Assembly (NCBI GenBank): GCA_005408345.1
Contig: SEMN01000350.1
Location: forward strand, 124,001-188,000
DNA: 64,000 nt
Direction of reading: 5' to 3'
Origin: Macquaria australasica
Lineage: Eukaryota > Chordata > Actinopteri > Centrarchiformes > Percichthyidae
The position numbers and the translations under genes were made by a program. Shown here in pieces: positions 47,521 through 60,159 of the stretch. Each line of letters starts with the position of its first letter. Position 1 is the stretch's first letter. Under the pieces are notes generated by a model. It did not search any database. It had not been told where the DNA came from and saw only the letters and a program-made list of their open reading frames with translations.

Positions 47521-50002
47521 AGTCCAATAAATGAAGTAAAACCCTGGTCACAGTATATATAAAACAAACCTCTTCCAGGCTCAGGAAATGCTAACACTGC
47601 TACTACAGCTATGGTTACCATTACTTCTGTTACTGCTATGAATGCTACTGCTACTACAGCCAACTGTTCCCACTAAGATTGCGTTCCTGGTGCAATGTTC
47701 CCTCTAATATTTTATTCTTACTGCAATAATAAAAGAAAGAATAATAATTACATTCAGAGTGCTAATGATATTTCTTGTTTGTTTTTATTTAGGCTTCAGA
47801 CAGCTTTTATAATGCTGATGAAGTCCATATTAAGTATTGCAATACATTACAGGATGAGTCCATTATGACACAAATGCATACCCATAAATGCACACATTTA
47901 GACATGCATGTAAATTGACACACATATACACACACTGCTGGTATTTCACACCGCGTTCTGGGTGCAATGAAGCATGGTGTTAGTTTTGCAATTTGAGTCA
48001 CCTTGGGCAACACATGTCCTGTTCAGTGAACCACTGTCACAGGCCTCCGTGTATAGTCTGTGGCAGGTGGCGATGCTTTCTGCCTGTGACTGTTTGTTTG
48101 TGTGTGTGTGTGTGGATGACAGACAGACAGAAACAGAGAAAGATGTATTCAGTTTCATGCTACTTAGGATTTCTCTGTGTCTTTTTCCGTCTCTCTGTTT
48201 GTGTCTTTCTCACCCATACTGAGAGGCAGCAGCAGTGACAGAAGCCTTGAGAACAAAGACACGTAATCAGGAACTTCAGTACAGGTGTTGTCACTGCTGC
48301 TTCTCTGAAAGGCTCTGTTTCGTGCTGATAATGCTCGGCGAGTAATATCAATATTTCTCATCTCCCAAAACAGGATATGAAAGAGAGTTGCCTTTTTCTG
48401 TAACCCTTGATGAAACACTGAGGTATCACTGACTAGCATTTGTGCCATATGACTGTAAAACTTGATTAAACTCTCAGGTATCACACTGAAACATATGTTT
48501 AAACATTCAAAATGATATTCTATTTTTCAGTAACGTGTGTGGCTGTATATTGAGCTCTGGACTATATGAGCTAAGAGCTTTTTTTAACAACACATAGAGG
48601 TCTTAACTATGGAAAAAAGTAGTTGTGGCATCCTGACTTTGTGATCAATACAAGGATCTTTAGCTCAGGGCCAAATAGAATTAAGAATTGCTTTAAGATA
48701 ATGACAGTATCGACCAGCGCTCAGTAAAGCGTTTCAAGCTGTGGCAGGTTAATTCCCATCTATGAAGGTATACAGGGAGTCAGTCTGAGTCAGGTTTGAC
48801 GGTCAAAGTAATTTGCAAGCTGTGTGGTACAGAGGGAAAGAAGGTGCTACCACACAGCCAATTTAAGCTACTGCAATATGATTTACAACCTATTCTTTGG
48901 AAACTGAGACATTTGAGAGCCTCTGTGCCATCAAAGAAATGGAGAAATGTTGGCAAAAAGCTACACTTTCATAGACCACACTAGTAAAATTCAACTACTG
49001 GTTATGGAATAATGTATTCTCTCCATTGGCATGTGCCTACATATCTGTAAACCCAAAAGTCCTCAGGCGACTCATGGATGACATGTCATGAATTACAGGT
49101 CAGTATGAGTTATAGCCAGATCAGGCTACAAAGCATTAAGGCTGACACTGTAATATAACATAATAACACAATTACAGCTTAGAAAAAAGGGTTAGGCAAA
49201 CAATCATAGGAAAGAATTAGCTCTTTTCGCATGTTAAAACAACCAGTTCCTCCGAGGAGACAAAGAATTCTGGCAAAATACAAAAATAAGTGGCGTAAGT
49301 TCTCCCTCTTCTTTTCAAGCTGATATATTTTTTAAGCAAGGTCCTTTGAGTGAGCATTCCTTGTTGTGTATTCCCTCTGTGAATAAAAGTAATTTACCTT
49401 GCTCATTATGTGAGACGTTGAGGTGTTTTGATGTTTGGAGATGAAAATGCTTTGAGATGAAATATTCATTTTTTTCAGTTGGCTTAATTATGTATGTGTC
49501 CACTGTCAAGTTGAAAACTGCTGCTCCTGTGAGGGATGTTTCAAGCGTGCCTTCCTGCCATTGGCGCAGAATACATTACCTCCTTATTACAGGGATTGCC
49601 TGCCGTACACTCATATGCAACCTTATGGAAATATTAAATGAAGAGGCTGCACACCTCAGTGGACACACTGAATAAGCATGAGCGTCTCTTGTTTGTGACT
49701 CATAATGTGAAGGTTGGGCTGATAGTCGTTTCTGACTCATTTGCTGTGTCATCCGTTGTTTTAGCTAAGACTTTGTTCTCGTCACATAGACAAAGAATAT
49801 ACCTGTACACTTTGTTCTTTTATTTAAAATAACCTTATTCCAAAAGTGATATAATGAGTTAGTGCTCTGGATTATGAGCAGATGGTAGAAGAGCCTTGGG
49901 TGTAATTTGTCTGACATCATGAAAGTCGCATCCCTGTGTGCGTGGCTTTACGGTTATGTGAGGAATCGTGTAGTGCTGGGGGTATTTTCAAAGGTGCCAT
50001 GT
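47521..50002. other. non-coding stretch, no gene recognised
   Basis: Open frames at 47,807-48,484 lie in GTGT-rich and low-complexity text and lack family similarity. No clear repeat family was identified. Confidence 0.4.
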
Positions 50003-50417
50003 CAAAGGAATAGTTCAACATCTTGGAAAATACTCAAAATGAGAGAGAGATGAGAAGATCGATACCACACTCATGTCTGTACAGTAAATATGAAGCTACA
50101 GCTAGCAGCCAGTTAGCTTAGCTTAGCATTAAGAATGGAAACGGGGAAACAGCTAAAACCCCAACCTGCCGTTTTTGTACGGATTAAACAAACAAGATAT
50201 TACATGTTAATTAGTGAGCTTTAGAGGTGCTTGTAGGCATATTTCTTTACCCTAGGACAGATCCAGGATAACTCTTTACCCCTGTTTCCAGTCTTTATGA
50301 TAAGCTAAGCTAACCACCTGCTAGCTGTAGCTGAATATTAAATGGACAGATATGAGAGTGGTATTGATCTTTTCATCTAACTCTTGGTGAAAACAAATGC
50401 TATACTATTCCTTCAAG
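50003..50417. mobile_element. fold-back element, near-palindromic
   Basis: Left arm 'aaaggaatagttcaacatc...gaagatcgataccaca...gctagcagccagttagcttagct' is mirrored by right arm 'agctaagctaaccacctgctagctgtagct...gtggtattgatc...actattccttc'. Nearly the whole 410 bases can therefore pair with itself. This is a very common percomorph repeat. Non-coding. Confidence 0.75.
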
Positions 50418-50429
50418 TACGGAGGTGGA

Positions 50430-51080
50430 CGTTTTTAGCCTCGATTAGCCTAAACATTGGAGGCAGGGGGAACAGCTAGAGTGGCTCTGTCCAAAGTGAA
50501 AAAAGGGCGTAGCACCCTGCTAAAGCTCACTAGCCCATGTTGTATCTCATTAATATAATCCATGCACAAAGAGAAATGTCAAAACAGTGAGTGGTTTTGG
50601 AGGGAGCTACGTGCAGAAGCTATTTATTGGCGAACAGTCTTAAATAATGACAGCACAATCACAAACTATCACTTTCACATTTCTGTTTGTGTAGGGATTA
50701 AACAAACAAGATCAAATGTGTTAATCGGTGATCTTTGGAGGCTGGCAGGCGTGTTTTTGAACTAACTAGCTGTTCCCTGTTTCCAGTATTTATGTTAAGC
50801 TAGGCTAACTAACTAACTATACTCCAGATATATAGTCACTGCTCCCCGCCAAGAAATAGTCCAACACATAGCCCCCCTTAAAACTAAAGTAAACCATCTC
50901 CTGGCTGTAGCTTCATATTTACAAAGACATGACAATGGTATCTTCTCATCTAACTCGCAGCAAGAAAGAGAATAATCATATTTCCCAACATGTCGATCTA
51001 CTCATTAAACACTCAAACACGAGATTCATATCAATCTTCTCATCTCACTCTCAGAAAGAAAAAAAGATTCCTTTAAAATC
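50430..51080. repeat. second, degraded copy of the fold-back family
   Basis: Contains 'aacagctagagtggctctgtccaaa', 'gattaaacaaacaagat', 'gccaagaaatagtccaacacat' and 'ctggctgtagcttcatatttac', all phrases of the family. It ends in two partial repeats of 'tcttctcatctaactc'. It lies in tandem with the copy at 50,003-50,417. Confidence 0.65.
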
Positions 51081-52782
51081 TAATCCCAGGGCACATGGGG
51101 AGGAGAAAGAGAAATATGGAAAAAGAGAATCAGCTGAAATATCTAGAAAATGAAGGAAGGTACAAATTACATTTAATATTTTCCTTCTCCTCGTTGGATA
51201 ATCTGGCTGTGTTCAGTGTGACCTAGCGTTTGTGCCCGTGTATCTGTAAGTGCCTGGCTTTGTTGCTCTTTGGACCTCTTCTCCCTTCCAAGCCATGAAG
51301 TCAAGGCCCTATAGCTCTTTCCAAAGTTGTAAAACATGAAAATGAAACACTAGTCTATCTCACTTTCAGTTTTGTCCAGATGTCACATTGACGTGTGATG
51401 CTCCCCACTTGTTTCTAATAGGGACTTTTGGTGCATGCTTGGCTTACACCTTTGGGGTGAATACTCAAGAGGTGATCAGGGAACAGTTGAAATACACGTG
51501 TACAAATCTGCACATGTATACACACCTAAGAGTGTAAAGGCCCACACATAAGCATCTATTATACCCAATAAGTTAGATCATACTTACAGTGATTTGGTAA
51601 TGTTACTAAATTCTGTCCTTCATGAACATCTTTCTAATCTAATCATATGTATATCATTTTCTTCAAAAAAGATGCACACACATTGAGTTTTTTAGGCCTA
51701 AAGTATGAGTTTTATGCCATATTCTATACACAATACTGTCCTTTTAAATACAGCCAGGAAAAGTTTTATTAGAATTCAGTGTTCAAACCAAATCTTGCAA
51801 TGCATCACTGATAATTTCCATAATATAACTCAAAGAATCCCACTTGATTTCTTTAAACCTTTCCACATCAGATTACTGAACGTATCCACTGCTGATTGAG
51901 TTTCCTCTTCCTGAACACTTCATTACAAACACTAAATGAGGACTATCTCTGTACATGTTTATTTCCAAAGCCTTACTGGCTGTTATGTTATTATTACAGT
52001 AATTTCCTGTGCTGGAATTTCATTTTGGGGCTCCCTTTTCACTCCTAAAACTTACTAGCAGCCTGTCACCCTTTCAGCACCTCTCGCTGGCTCTTGTAAA
52101 GGTGTGGGTGGCCATGGTTGGACCCTGAAGTGGCCGCACAGACGCTGAGCTGTGAAATTACATTAAGCCGCCAGCCTAAGGCCCATGGCAATCCTCCCTT
52201 AATGAAAACTGTTTCACAGCGCAGGCTGCTCGGAGCACCGGAGACAATCTGTTTGACAACCAGGGCTTAATATGGAGAGGTTGAGTAAAGGGACACCATA
52301 GTAATTGGCTGGCATTTTGGATGTTCATTTATAGTGCTCCGCCGCTATTCATGTACAGAGAAAAATGTTCTGATGTTCTGTGAGTGTGTGTGGAAAAAGA
52401 GTAGGTGTGTGGCATTCATATTCATCCTGTGAAAACAGCAGTGGCCTAACACAGATTGAAATATATATTGAAATATAAACACATACACAAACATAAACCA
52501 CCCACACACTACTCACTCATAGAGCCACAACATACATACATATGTACATGTAACCACAGTCTCAGATGCGTTTCCTTGTAATGGAAATGTGATGTATACA
52601 AGCAATTAATGTCTAGTAAAGGGTCACATTATTCATCAATGAAAAGCTGCCACATGTATTTTGGACGGAGTTAAAAAAAGTTAAGTGTGTAAGTGTGAGA
52701 TTGCTGATTTAATCTCTGAGATTTCTGCTTCCACAATTTAGGTGAATAGAATTTTGTTTGTGCTGCTCACAGCGACAATACA
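51081..52782. other. non-coding stretch with an enhancer-like island
   Basis: Bases 52,060-52,380 are repeat-free and balanced in composition, with motif-like cores (AAATTACATTAAG, TAATTGGC, AAAGGTGTGGG). No gene was found. Confidence 0.3.
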
Positions 52783-53328
52783 TTTAAAGCTGCACTAATC
52801 ACTCTTTTTGTTTTAACAATGGCTCAAATAAATATATGTAATGTGAAAGGGGTTGCTCGAGGTGACAAACCCACAGTGAATTATTGCCCAACTCTGCTGT
52901 AGTCCTCAGTTCTATTGAGCTTTCTTGCGTCTTTTAGCTCATTGTTGCCCACAACTTTACTGTTTTGGTTCAGTCTCACCAACCTCATCAACCTTGTTTA
53001 CAGCCCCAGCAGGCAGCTGTTTTCAGAGAAGAAGCTCTGATAAACTCACTGTACATTATCTCCCCAGCACCAAACAGCAGACAAAGTTAGCAATTAGCTG
53101 ATGAAAATGGTGGAGTATAAAGCAAATAAAGAGACAAATATGTCCCTCCAGAGTTGGTAGAGATAAAAAACAGAGCTAAAAAGAAAGTGAATATTGGACT
53201 TACACATACAATTGGTTGCTAGCGCATTTCGCATAACAACTTTAAAGGTAATAATATGTCAGTTTGGTGTTTTCACCTAGTTCTACTGCCCCCAAGTGGC
53301 CAAAAATATCAATTGTTGCAGCTTTAAA
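52783..53328. mobile_element. MITE with TTTAAAGCTGCA termini
   Basis: Starts TTTAAAGCTGCACTAATC and ends CAATTGTTGCAGCTTTAAA, whose reverse complement is TTTAAAGCTGCAACAATTG. The terminal inverted repeats are clear. The roughly 546-base interior has no open frame. Typical hAT-type non-autonomous element of fish. Confidence 0.78.
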
Positions 53329-54828
53329 AACATCAACAACAATAACTTTTTACAGAAGAGTGTATTACAATACACAGTGCATGCTGTGAACAGTTTTTAT
53401 GTCTTTGATAGAAAGTAGTTCCAATGATCTGTTCACAGTGAGGTCATTTTGTTATGTCTTTAGCACCAAACATGAAATTCCATTCACCTTCACCACAAAG
53501 ACAGATATCTCTAAACCTGGGTATATAAAACAGAAACTATCTGCATGGGTAGACATCACAAGTCAAAAATATGCACTTTTTAAATTGGGTGACACAACCC
53601 TTTAACAATGCATAATATACAAAGCATAACTTCCACATCCAATTTAAATTCCATACAGGTAGGAACTGGGCAACGTTTTTAAAATAGAAGCAGAAAAGAG
53701 TCTGAAAAAAGGTATGTTTGCTGCATCACATGATTAATAACATCATCTTGACACTGCAGTGCACCTCAGTTCACACGTATTATTTCACCACACGCTGGTT
53801 TCAACTGTGAGAAGATGCCTCCAAAAATAACGCCTTGATAGACTGAACTTGACGTCTTTGCAGTGCGCACAAATGCCGTTTTAGCCACAAGGACAAATGA
53901 ACAGTAAAATGCAACAGGCGCTCCAATAAATACAGTATAAATTTACACTGGGCTTTCCAGAGGATGGCTGTCTCCTTTTGACAGTCACAAGAGGAGGGAG
54001 AAGACGGGGGCAAACCTGTCTGGAGCACTGAGGTTGTGTCTGTGTATTCATGTGTATGTGCATGCATGTGTTGGGATAACTTCACACACACGTCTGGCGA
54101 GCCAAAACAAGTATATATCTTGGCCTGCCGTGGAGACAGGCAGCGTTACGTTCACCCGCAGGTCAGGAGCTCTCAGCCCCGTGGCCACCCACCCCTGTGG
54201 AATCATGGGAGTGGGGGAGTTTGTGTTTGTTTGTGTAACTCTAAGCATCAGAGGGGGCTTCTTCAACCCTGTTGTACACCAATCTTCCCTGAGAGTCATT
54301 ATCTAATCTTGATTTTTGACTCATGAAGTGAAGAAAGAAAGTCAGAAAGGACATAAAATAAAGGAACATTTTGTTCCCTCCAGTTTTGCCTTAGATTAAA
54401 GGTGTACTACACTGATTTTACAAATTAAAATTATTCTTATATATTTGTCATGGGGAGTCCTACTCAGCGTGTGAAAACAGTTCTATAATAGCTTCTGTGT
54501 AAAATCTGAGAAAATGACCCTGATGATGTCATTAGGGTATCTTATCTTGGTTTGGATTTGAGACTTTTTATGATGGCACACAATAATGATCATGCTGGTC
54601 TTACAATTGTACTTTATCAAAAAGATTACAAGCTGAAGTTTAAAAGAAATGGGTGTTTACTACTCAAAATAGTATTGTTCTTCCATAAAGTTAGGGGACT
54701 CACAAGAGACATTTGGTCAAAATCAAAGCAGCAGAGGCCGAAATACTCCCTACAGGTCAAGAACCAAAAATCTTATACTTCCCACGATCAAATTTAATAG
54801 CATCTTCAATTAGACCCTCCCTGTGTGG
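53329..54828. other. non-coding stretch, no gene recognised
   Basis: Overlapping frames around 53,801-54,326 on both strands show no protein similarity. The segment 54,385-54,560 resembles an unnamed fish repeat ('aaaggtgtactacactgatttta'). Confidence 0.35.
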
Positions 54829-55350
54829 TAAATGGAGTGGTCAGATCCTTTACTCAAGTAAAAGCAGCAACACCACACTGTAGAATTACTCCATTATAAG
54901 TATCAACTGTCAAAGTACTAAAAAGTGGAAGTGGGGAAGTACAAAAATGGCCGCTGTGACTGTTATATTATCATATATTACAGTATATCATTGGATTATT
55001 CTCATGTATTAATGTGTAAGCAGCATTTTACTGTTGTGGTTGGTTAAGGCAAGGCAAAGCAATTTTATTTCGCATTTTATTACAGGTAAACTCGATGTGG
55101 AGCTAATCTTTAACTGTTTTATATACTGTTGGGTAGTTTAAGATATTGCTATACATCATATATTATACGCTCATTATGTGTTTTGTGTATAAAATCTTCA
55201 TCTGTAAAGTGAACCGTTAAACCGTGAACTACAACCGTTAAATCAATGTGGCGCGGTAAAAAGTACAATATTTCCCTCTGAATTACAGTGGCGTATAAAG
55301 TGGCATGAAATGGAAATATTCAAGAAAAGTAATTGCATTCCACCACTACA
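54829..55350. mobile_element. 'GTGG...CCACCAC' MITE, nearly full length
   Basis: Left end 'ggagtggtcagatcctttactcaagtaaaagc', interior 'gtaagcagcattttactgttgt' and 'tactgttgggtagttta', right end 'aaagtacaatatttccctctg...attccaccactac'. It is the same family as the split copy at 46,205-47,520. A short 'ggcaaggcaaagcaattttattt' fragment sits inside. Confidence 0.68.
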
Positions 55351-58300
55351 TGGCACATGCTTGCCTGATAACATCAACAGGGTCATTTTTTCAGACTTTA
55401 GAGCACTGCCTCCAGAGCCACAAAATACATTATTCAACTGCTTTCATCAGCTGATTACTACTCCTCATCACAAGTAAACAAAACTGTTTAAAATCAGTGG
55501 AGGGCCCCTTTAATAGAGGAAGCGTTTTAGAATATTTTGGGATGTCTGACTAGTGTTTCGGTTCTGTCCTATTCACCTTTCTCCCTAACTAAAATGTTTG
55601 GGGAGTGGCTCACTCCAACAAGTGTGTCAGCTACATCCTGTCTTGAGAAGAATCCATAGAAGAAGACGGAAGTGAGTTGAGAATACTCCGGCTCGGTGGA
55701 GGAAAACCGAGAGATTGACATCTAGTCCTCAAAACATTGTATTGTTGGGTTTCAGACTCTGACAGCATGCATTCAACTACTGTTGAATACTTTAGCTGAT
55801 ATTTGTTTCAGGAGACTCCCCAAGGAGCTGACTTGACCTCAAGACAGAGATATGAGAAAATTCTCAGGCTCGCAATAAGATCTGTTTATTTGCTGTGAGC
55901 CAGATTGTTAAAAGCAGCAGAATTTATCAATCAAAAACTGTTTCCCTTCAAACTCTGCTCATTCTCACAGTTCTTTTTGTGCAGTGTGGCGCTTCACTTC
56001 CAAGCCGAAATTGATCTTTTCTCTTCTCTGCAGTATCAGTTGCAATGTAGGCTCCACCTGAGCACTTTTCAAGTGTGTATGTGTGTGTGTGTCTTTTAGC
56101 TGGATAAGTGCCTTGACTGCAGCTGAGCAGAGTTCCATGGCGGTGATAGTGTTGTGTGGGGGTTGCTGGTCTGTGGAAAGGGGAGGAGGAGGACCTCACA
56201 TTTAGCTGCCGTCTCTTGGGAGAGATTAAGCAGTTTAGTCTTTGCTGTGTGTCTCTCTCTATCACTGCCACTGCCTCCTGCTTCCACTCTCTATTTGGAG
56301 CAGGGCAGGGTGTACCTTTCCCGTCGTCCTCCTTTTGCACTTTCTGTTCCTCTCTTCTACTCTCATTTCCTCTGTTCCTTAGCTCGCTTGCTTTCTTTCC
56401 ATCTGTCCTGCCTGCATCTGACACTCTGAGCTCTTTTGCTCTCCCCCCAGACTGTCTATTTTACACCCTCTCCCTTTTCTCTTACCCACCCCTCTGACCC
56501 CTAGACATCCAGCTGATTCTCTTAGCTGACAGTCCAGATGGCACAGAGCTAGTGGGGTTGTGGCTGGATGTACGGGACAGAGCTGCCCCCACCACCACCA
56601 ACCCCAACTGCACACCTGCCCCTCTGTCCCCACGCACCGAAAGGCTGCTTTAGCTCGGCAGTCCCACTGAGCTGATCCCCTGGTCCTGCGTGGAGCACCG
56701 TGGAGCTCAACCACTACTCACATTAATCTCCTAAACGATCCTGGACCTAAGAGGATCAATACTCATTTTCAGGGAGCAGTATGATCCCTTAATGTAGTGA
56801 AGGATGGCTGCTTATCCCTCATTCCCTCCCCCCTCCTCGCCTCAGTTTCAACTCCCCATAGGAAGAGCAGGAGTCAGCCTTTGATTGTATTTCATGGCCC
56901 ACTTTAGTTAAGAGAGGATCTCGGTTTTATTGCTGATGTCATTATTCAGGTGAATAGCACCTGTGTGTCCTCTTTGGGGATATGATAAAAACTGCCTCTG
57001 TCTTTATTAGCTGAGGTATTAGTTTTAGTGTGGCTGTTTTTATTAAATTAAATCAATGCCTTGTAATTGACTTCTCTGACCCTGCCTTCATCTAAATCAT
57101 AGTAGGGGTCATCAGGAAGCCTGTGTGTATCTAACAACATAAGCAGCTCCATGTATTTCTCATTTGCTGGTGTATGAATTTGCTCCAGTACAAAATACAC
57201 AGAGATTTGCCAGAGAAAATAAATCACCCCGTTTTACTCCAGTTCCTCTGAAACACATGAGAGATGTCTTCAGGCTATTTCATATTAGTAGTGGTCGTAT
57301 AATTGTTATTCTTTGTTTTCCACAGACGCTGAAAAATGACTTCATGCTAATAGCGGCATGATCCAAGGAAAATGGGAAAGATCGGACTTTCCATTGGATA
57401 ACAAGCATCCTATTTTTCCAGGCTCGGTGTGCAGGGAGCACCACTACAACTGCACTGTTAGCTGAGCGTCTCATCATTGATCTTTGCTGATGTAGACTGT
57501 TTCTGGGGCCTTTTTCATCAGGGAAGGCAGAGAGAGAGTCTGGGCACCCTCCCCTCACTATGTCCCTCTGAGGCAGGCTGTCTATTGGTGGAAGAGGCCA
57601 CCTGGAGCAAGTGTGGAGGTGTTGTTTATGCTAAAGCTATTACTCTCTGTCTGGGCAGCCTGCCCTAAGAGCTGGACTGCTCTGCTGCTACTGAATTATT
57701 CAGCCCAAAGATCTGCCATCCAATGTATACAAGCTGTCGCATGTAGCTGAATGATAAGCTGATTGTCCAGCAATGAGGAGTGTGTTACCTTAAGTCTAAA
57801 TACTTGATAGAAAGATTAATATCAAGGCGATATGCTTGTGACATAATATCTAGTATATGGTTATATGATCAAATCTTGGAATTGTAATCCAAATATATCC
57901 TGTAGGCAGACTGAAGTCAAAGTGGTAACTTCTGCTCTCTCCTTAAATCACTTCCAGTGATTACAAAATGTCATGGCCTCATTAAACAGTCTGTCTTGAC
58001 AATACAGGACACCCAACTTGAGGCAAAACTGGGTTACACAGTCTAGCTGCCACAATAGACTGAATGATGACAACATCTCACATACCAGAGGTCCAGGCAC
58101 CAGAAACCTTATAGTCATCTGCTTCAGGAATAGCCACAGCCTCGCAGTAACTGCTGCTCCTCTGACCTATAATTGTATGTCATCGGACCTCTTGCATCAT
58201 TTCATTCTGTGATGAGTTTATAAACTTCATCTTTCCTGTCACTATCTTCTTTCCTGTCTTTCCTTCACCTCAGACATGTGATCCGAGTTCTTTTCTATCT

Positions 58301-58959
58301 GCACAGAGCCTAGTGTGATAAGTGGTGTGTGTTTGTGCGTGGAGGTTCGCCTGCGTCCTCTCCACCACCGCTGCGGTGAGCTCGGCTCAGGAGAACAGCA
58401 GAGTCTTTCTTTAGGTGGAGGATTGATTCACTGATGACAGTCTCATGACCTCTTCCTCTCTCTAACGCACACACACACTCTGCTGCGCTGATGTCCTACT
58501 GTTTTACACACACAGGCCCATGCATGACACGTAAACAACAGGTCAGTAGGTCAAATTTGGGTAGCAAAATGTCATATTTGAAGGTTGTTATCATAACAGA
58601 ACGTACAGGGATTATATGTCACAGAATAATTCATCTTCAACCAATTACTTGTATATGTGTGTGAGAAAGCAAATTCCCAAATACAGCACAATATTACCTT
58701 CTCAAAAGTGATTTTTTTGGACAATTTAAAACAAAAAATAAATAAATAAATGAAATTTCCAACCTGCATTGTGTTCAGGTAAACAAACTGCATGAGGTAC
58801 AGTAGTAAATAACACAACCACTGACCACTATCACCTAGGCCTATACCTTTAACTACTATAAAAAGACACAAAGAAGTAGTTGCATCTTGTGTTTTAAATA
58901 CATGACATATTAGTAAGTGGCTGGGCAGGTACAGTGGATATGCAGTCATCCCTCTCACT
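55351..58959. other. non-coding stretch upstream of zeb1
   Basis: No gene was found. Polypyrimidine-rich text at about 56,240-56,500 creates spurious frames. The segment 56,870-57,110 is repeat-free and enhancer-like. Bases 58,737-58,757 are AAAT-rich. Confidence 0.35.
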
Positions 58960-59150
58960 TCCAGTAGGCTACTTGCTGTGAATTGTACTGGCAGCGTGGG
59001 TCGGGGAGGTGCGGGAAGGTGATGTCGTAAAGCTGAGTGTCGTAAACCAGGTGCGGAGAAGGGGAGGTGAAGGGGAGGGAGGAGGAGGGAGGGAGAGGGG
59101 GTGAGAGAGGAGGTGACTCTCCGGCAGCATTTAGACACAACGAAAGGATC
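58960..59150 (+). promoter_or_regulatory. zeb1: zeb1 proximal promoter / 5' UTR
   Basis: CpG-rich sequence directly upstream of the zeb1 start codon. It includes a ZEB-type E-box CAGGTG at 59,048-59,053 and a purine tract with at least six runs of three or more G at 59,061-59,101 (G-quadruplex potential). The last about 30 bases before ATG (CGGCAGCATTTAGACACAA and following) closely resemble the mammalian ZEB1 5' UTR as I recall it. The exact start of transcription is not determinable here. Confidence 0.65.
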
Positions 59151-59208
59151 ATGGCGGATGGCCCCAGGTGTAAGCGCAGAAAGCAGGCGAACCCGAAGAG
59201 GAACAACG
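59151..59208 (+). CDS. zeb1: zeb1 coding exon 1 (partial gene)
   Basis: Encodes MADGPRCKRRKQANPKRNN plus the first base of the next codon, then a consensus donor (G|GTGAGT at 59,208/59,209). This is the invariant N-terminus of ZEB1. The human residue before RNN is R where the fish has K, and the human exon also ends in phase 1 before a valine codon. ZEB1 is a nuclear repressor with two zinc-finger clusters and a homeodomain-like region that binds CACCT(G) E-boxes and represses epithelial genes. Those domains lie in downstream exons beyond the window, because intron 1 is long. Another CAGGTG lies in the exon itself (59,165-59,170). Whether this is the a or b teleost paralogue cannot be told from 19 residues. 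Confidence 0.93.
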
Positions 59209-60159
59209 GTGAGTTAAAGTACTTCCGACGCGGAGCATTTCTTTCGGGGAAACGTTCTAGAGGCAGTTCTGTCTCCCGGTAATTTCACCGAAAAGTTTGG
59301 CAGCCCATAAGTCTGGTTTTTAGTAACTGAAAGTGCTGGGAAGTAGCAAGTGAGCGCTGTATTACAGCCCTATGTGGTGTACCGTTATACCTGGGTCGCG
59401 TCTCTCCCTCCGCCTAGCGGTCCGCTGCACCGGAGACCGTTATACGCACCTCACCCTGTTATGAGTGGACCAGCTTTTGTCTCCACTTTATACCTCTTTA
59501 TACATTTTAATACACTTTGACCCTCTTTATAGACTCTTTATTCATTGATTTAGTTACATTCTGTCGAGTTTTTGAGTCCACCACCAAACTCGGACCTGTT
59601 TCTGTGGGGAACAGGCTACCTGATTGTTATTGCGGACCTCGACAGACTGGTTGTCTTTAACGATTTGGGTTGAAAAAAGCACGAGATATATCTGTGCTTT
59701 TGTCGAAAACGTCGTGGACATCATTTATGTTTCTGAAGGAGAGGGGACACAACTGTTTGGTGTGTTCTTTCTTTCTTTTGCTCACTCGGAGCAGGTAGCG
59801 ATAGGACACTGTTGCTGCACTACATGGGCTGACAAAACGCACATTTGCCTGATTTAATCCTGCCTGCTATGTGCTTTGAATTAGGTTTATATTACCGACG
59901 ACATCGTTGTATTTTCTTAAGGCAGAAAAGATAAGAAATACGTGTTGTTGTTTTGAAGCACGTTTTGAGCAGTTCTCTTTCCTTCATCCTCCAACTTATT
60001 ACAGCGGTTTTAGCTCTGTGCTGCTCATACCGTTCACGTTAAATGTTTTTACAAGGGGTGAAGTAAAGTAATGACAGAATAGCAGAAACATGGATGGGCT
60101 AACAGAGGTTCCAGAGAACGAGGAATATCTCACGCGCTGTTTGTGCGAGCAGGGCGAGC

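Noticed and set aside
55948..56714. Several 90-158-codon frames on both strands
   Set aside because: Generated by the CT/GA-rich tract near 56.2-56.5 kb; charged or serine-rich low-complexity products.
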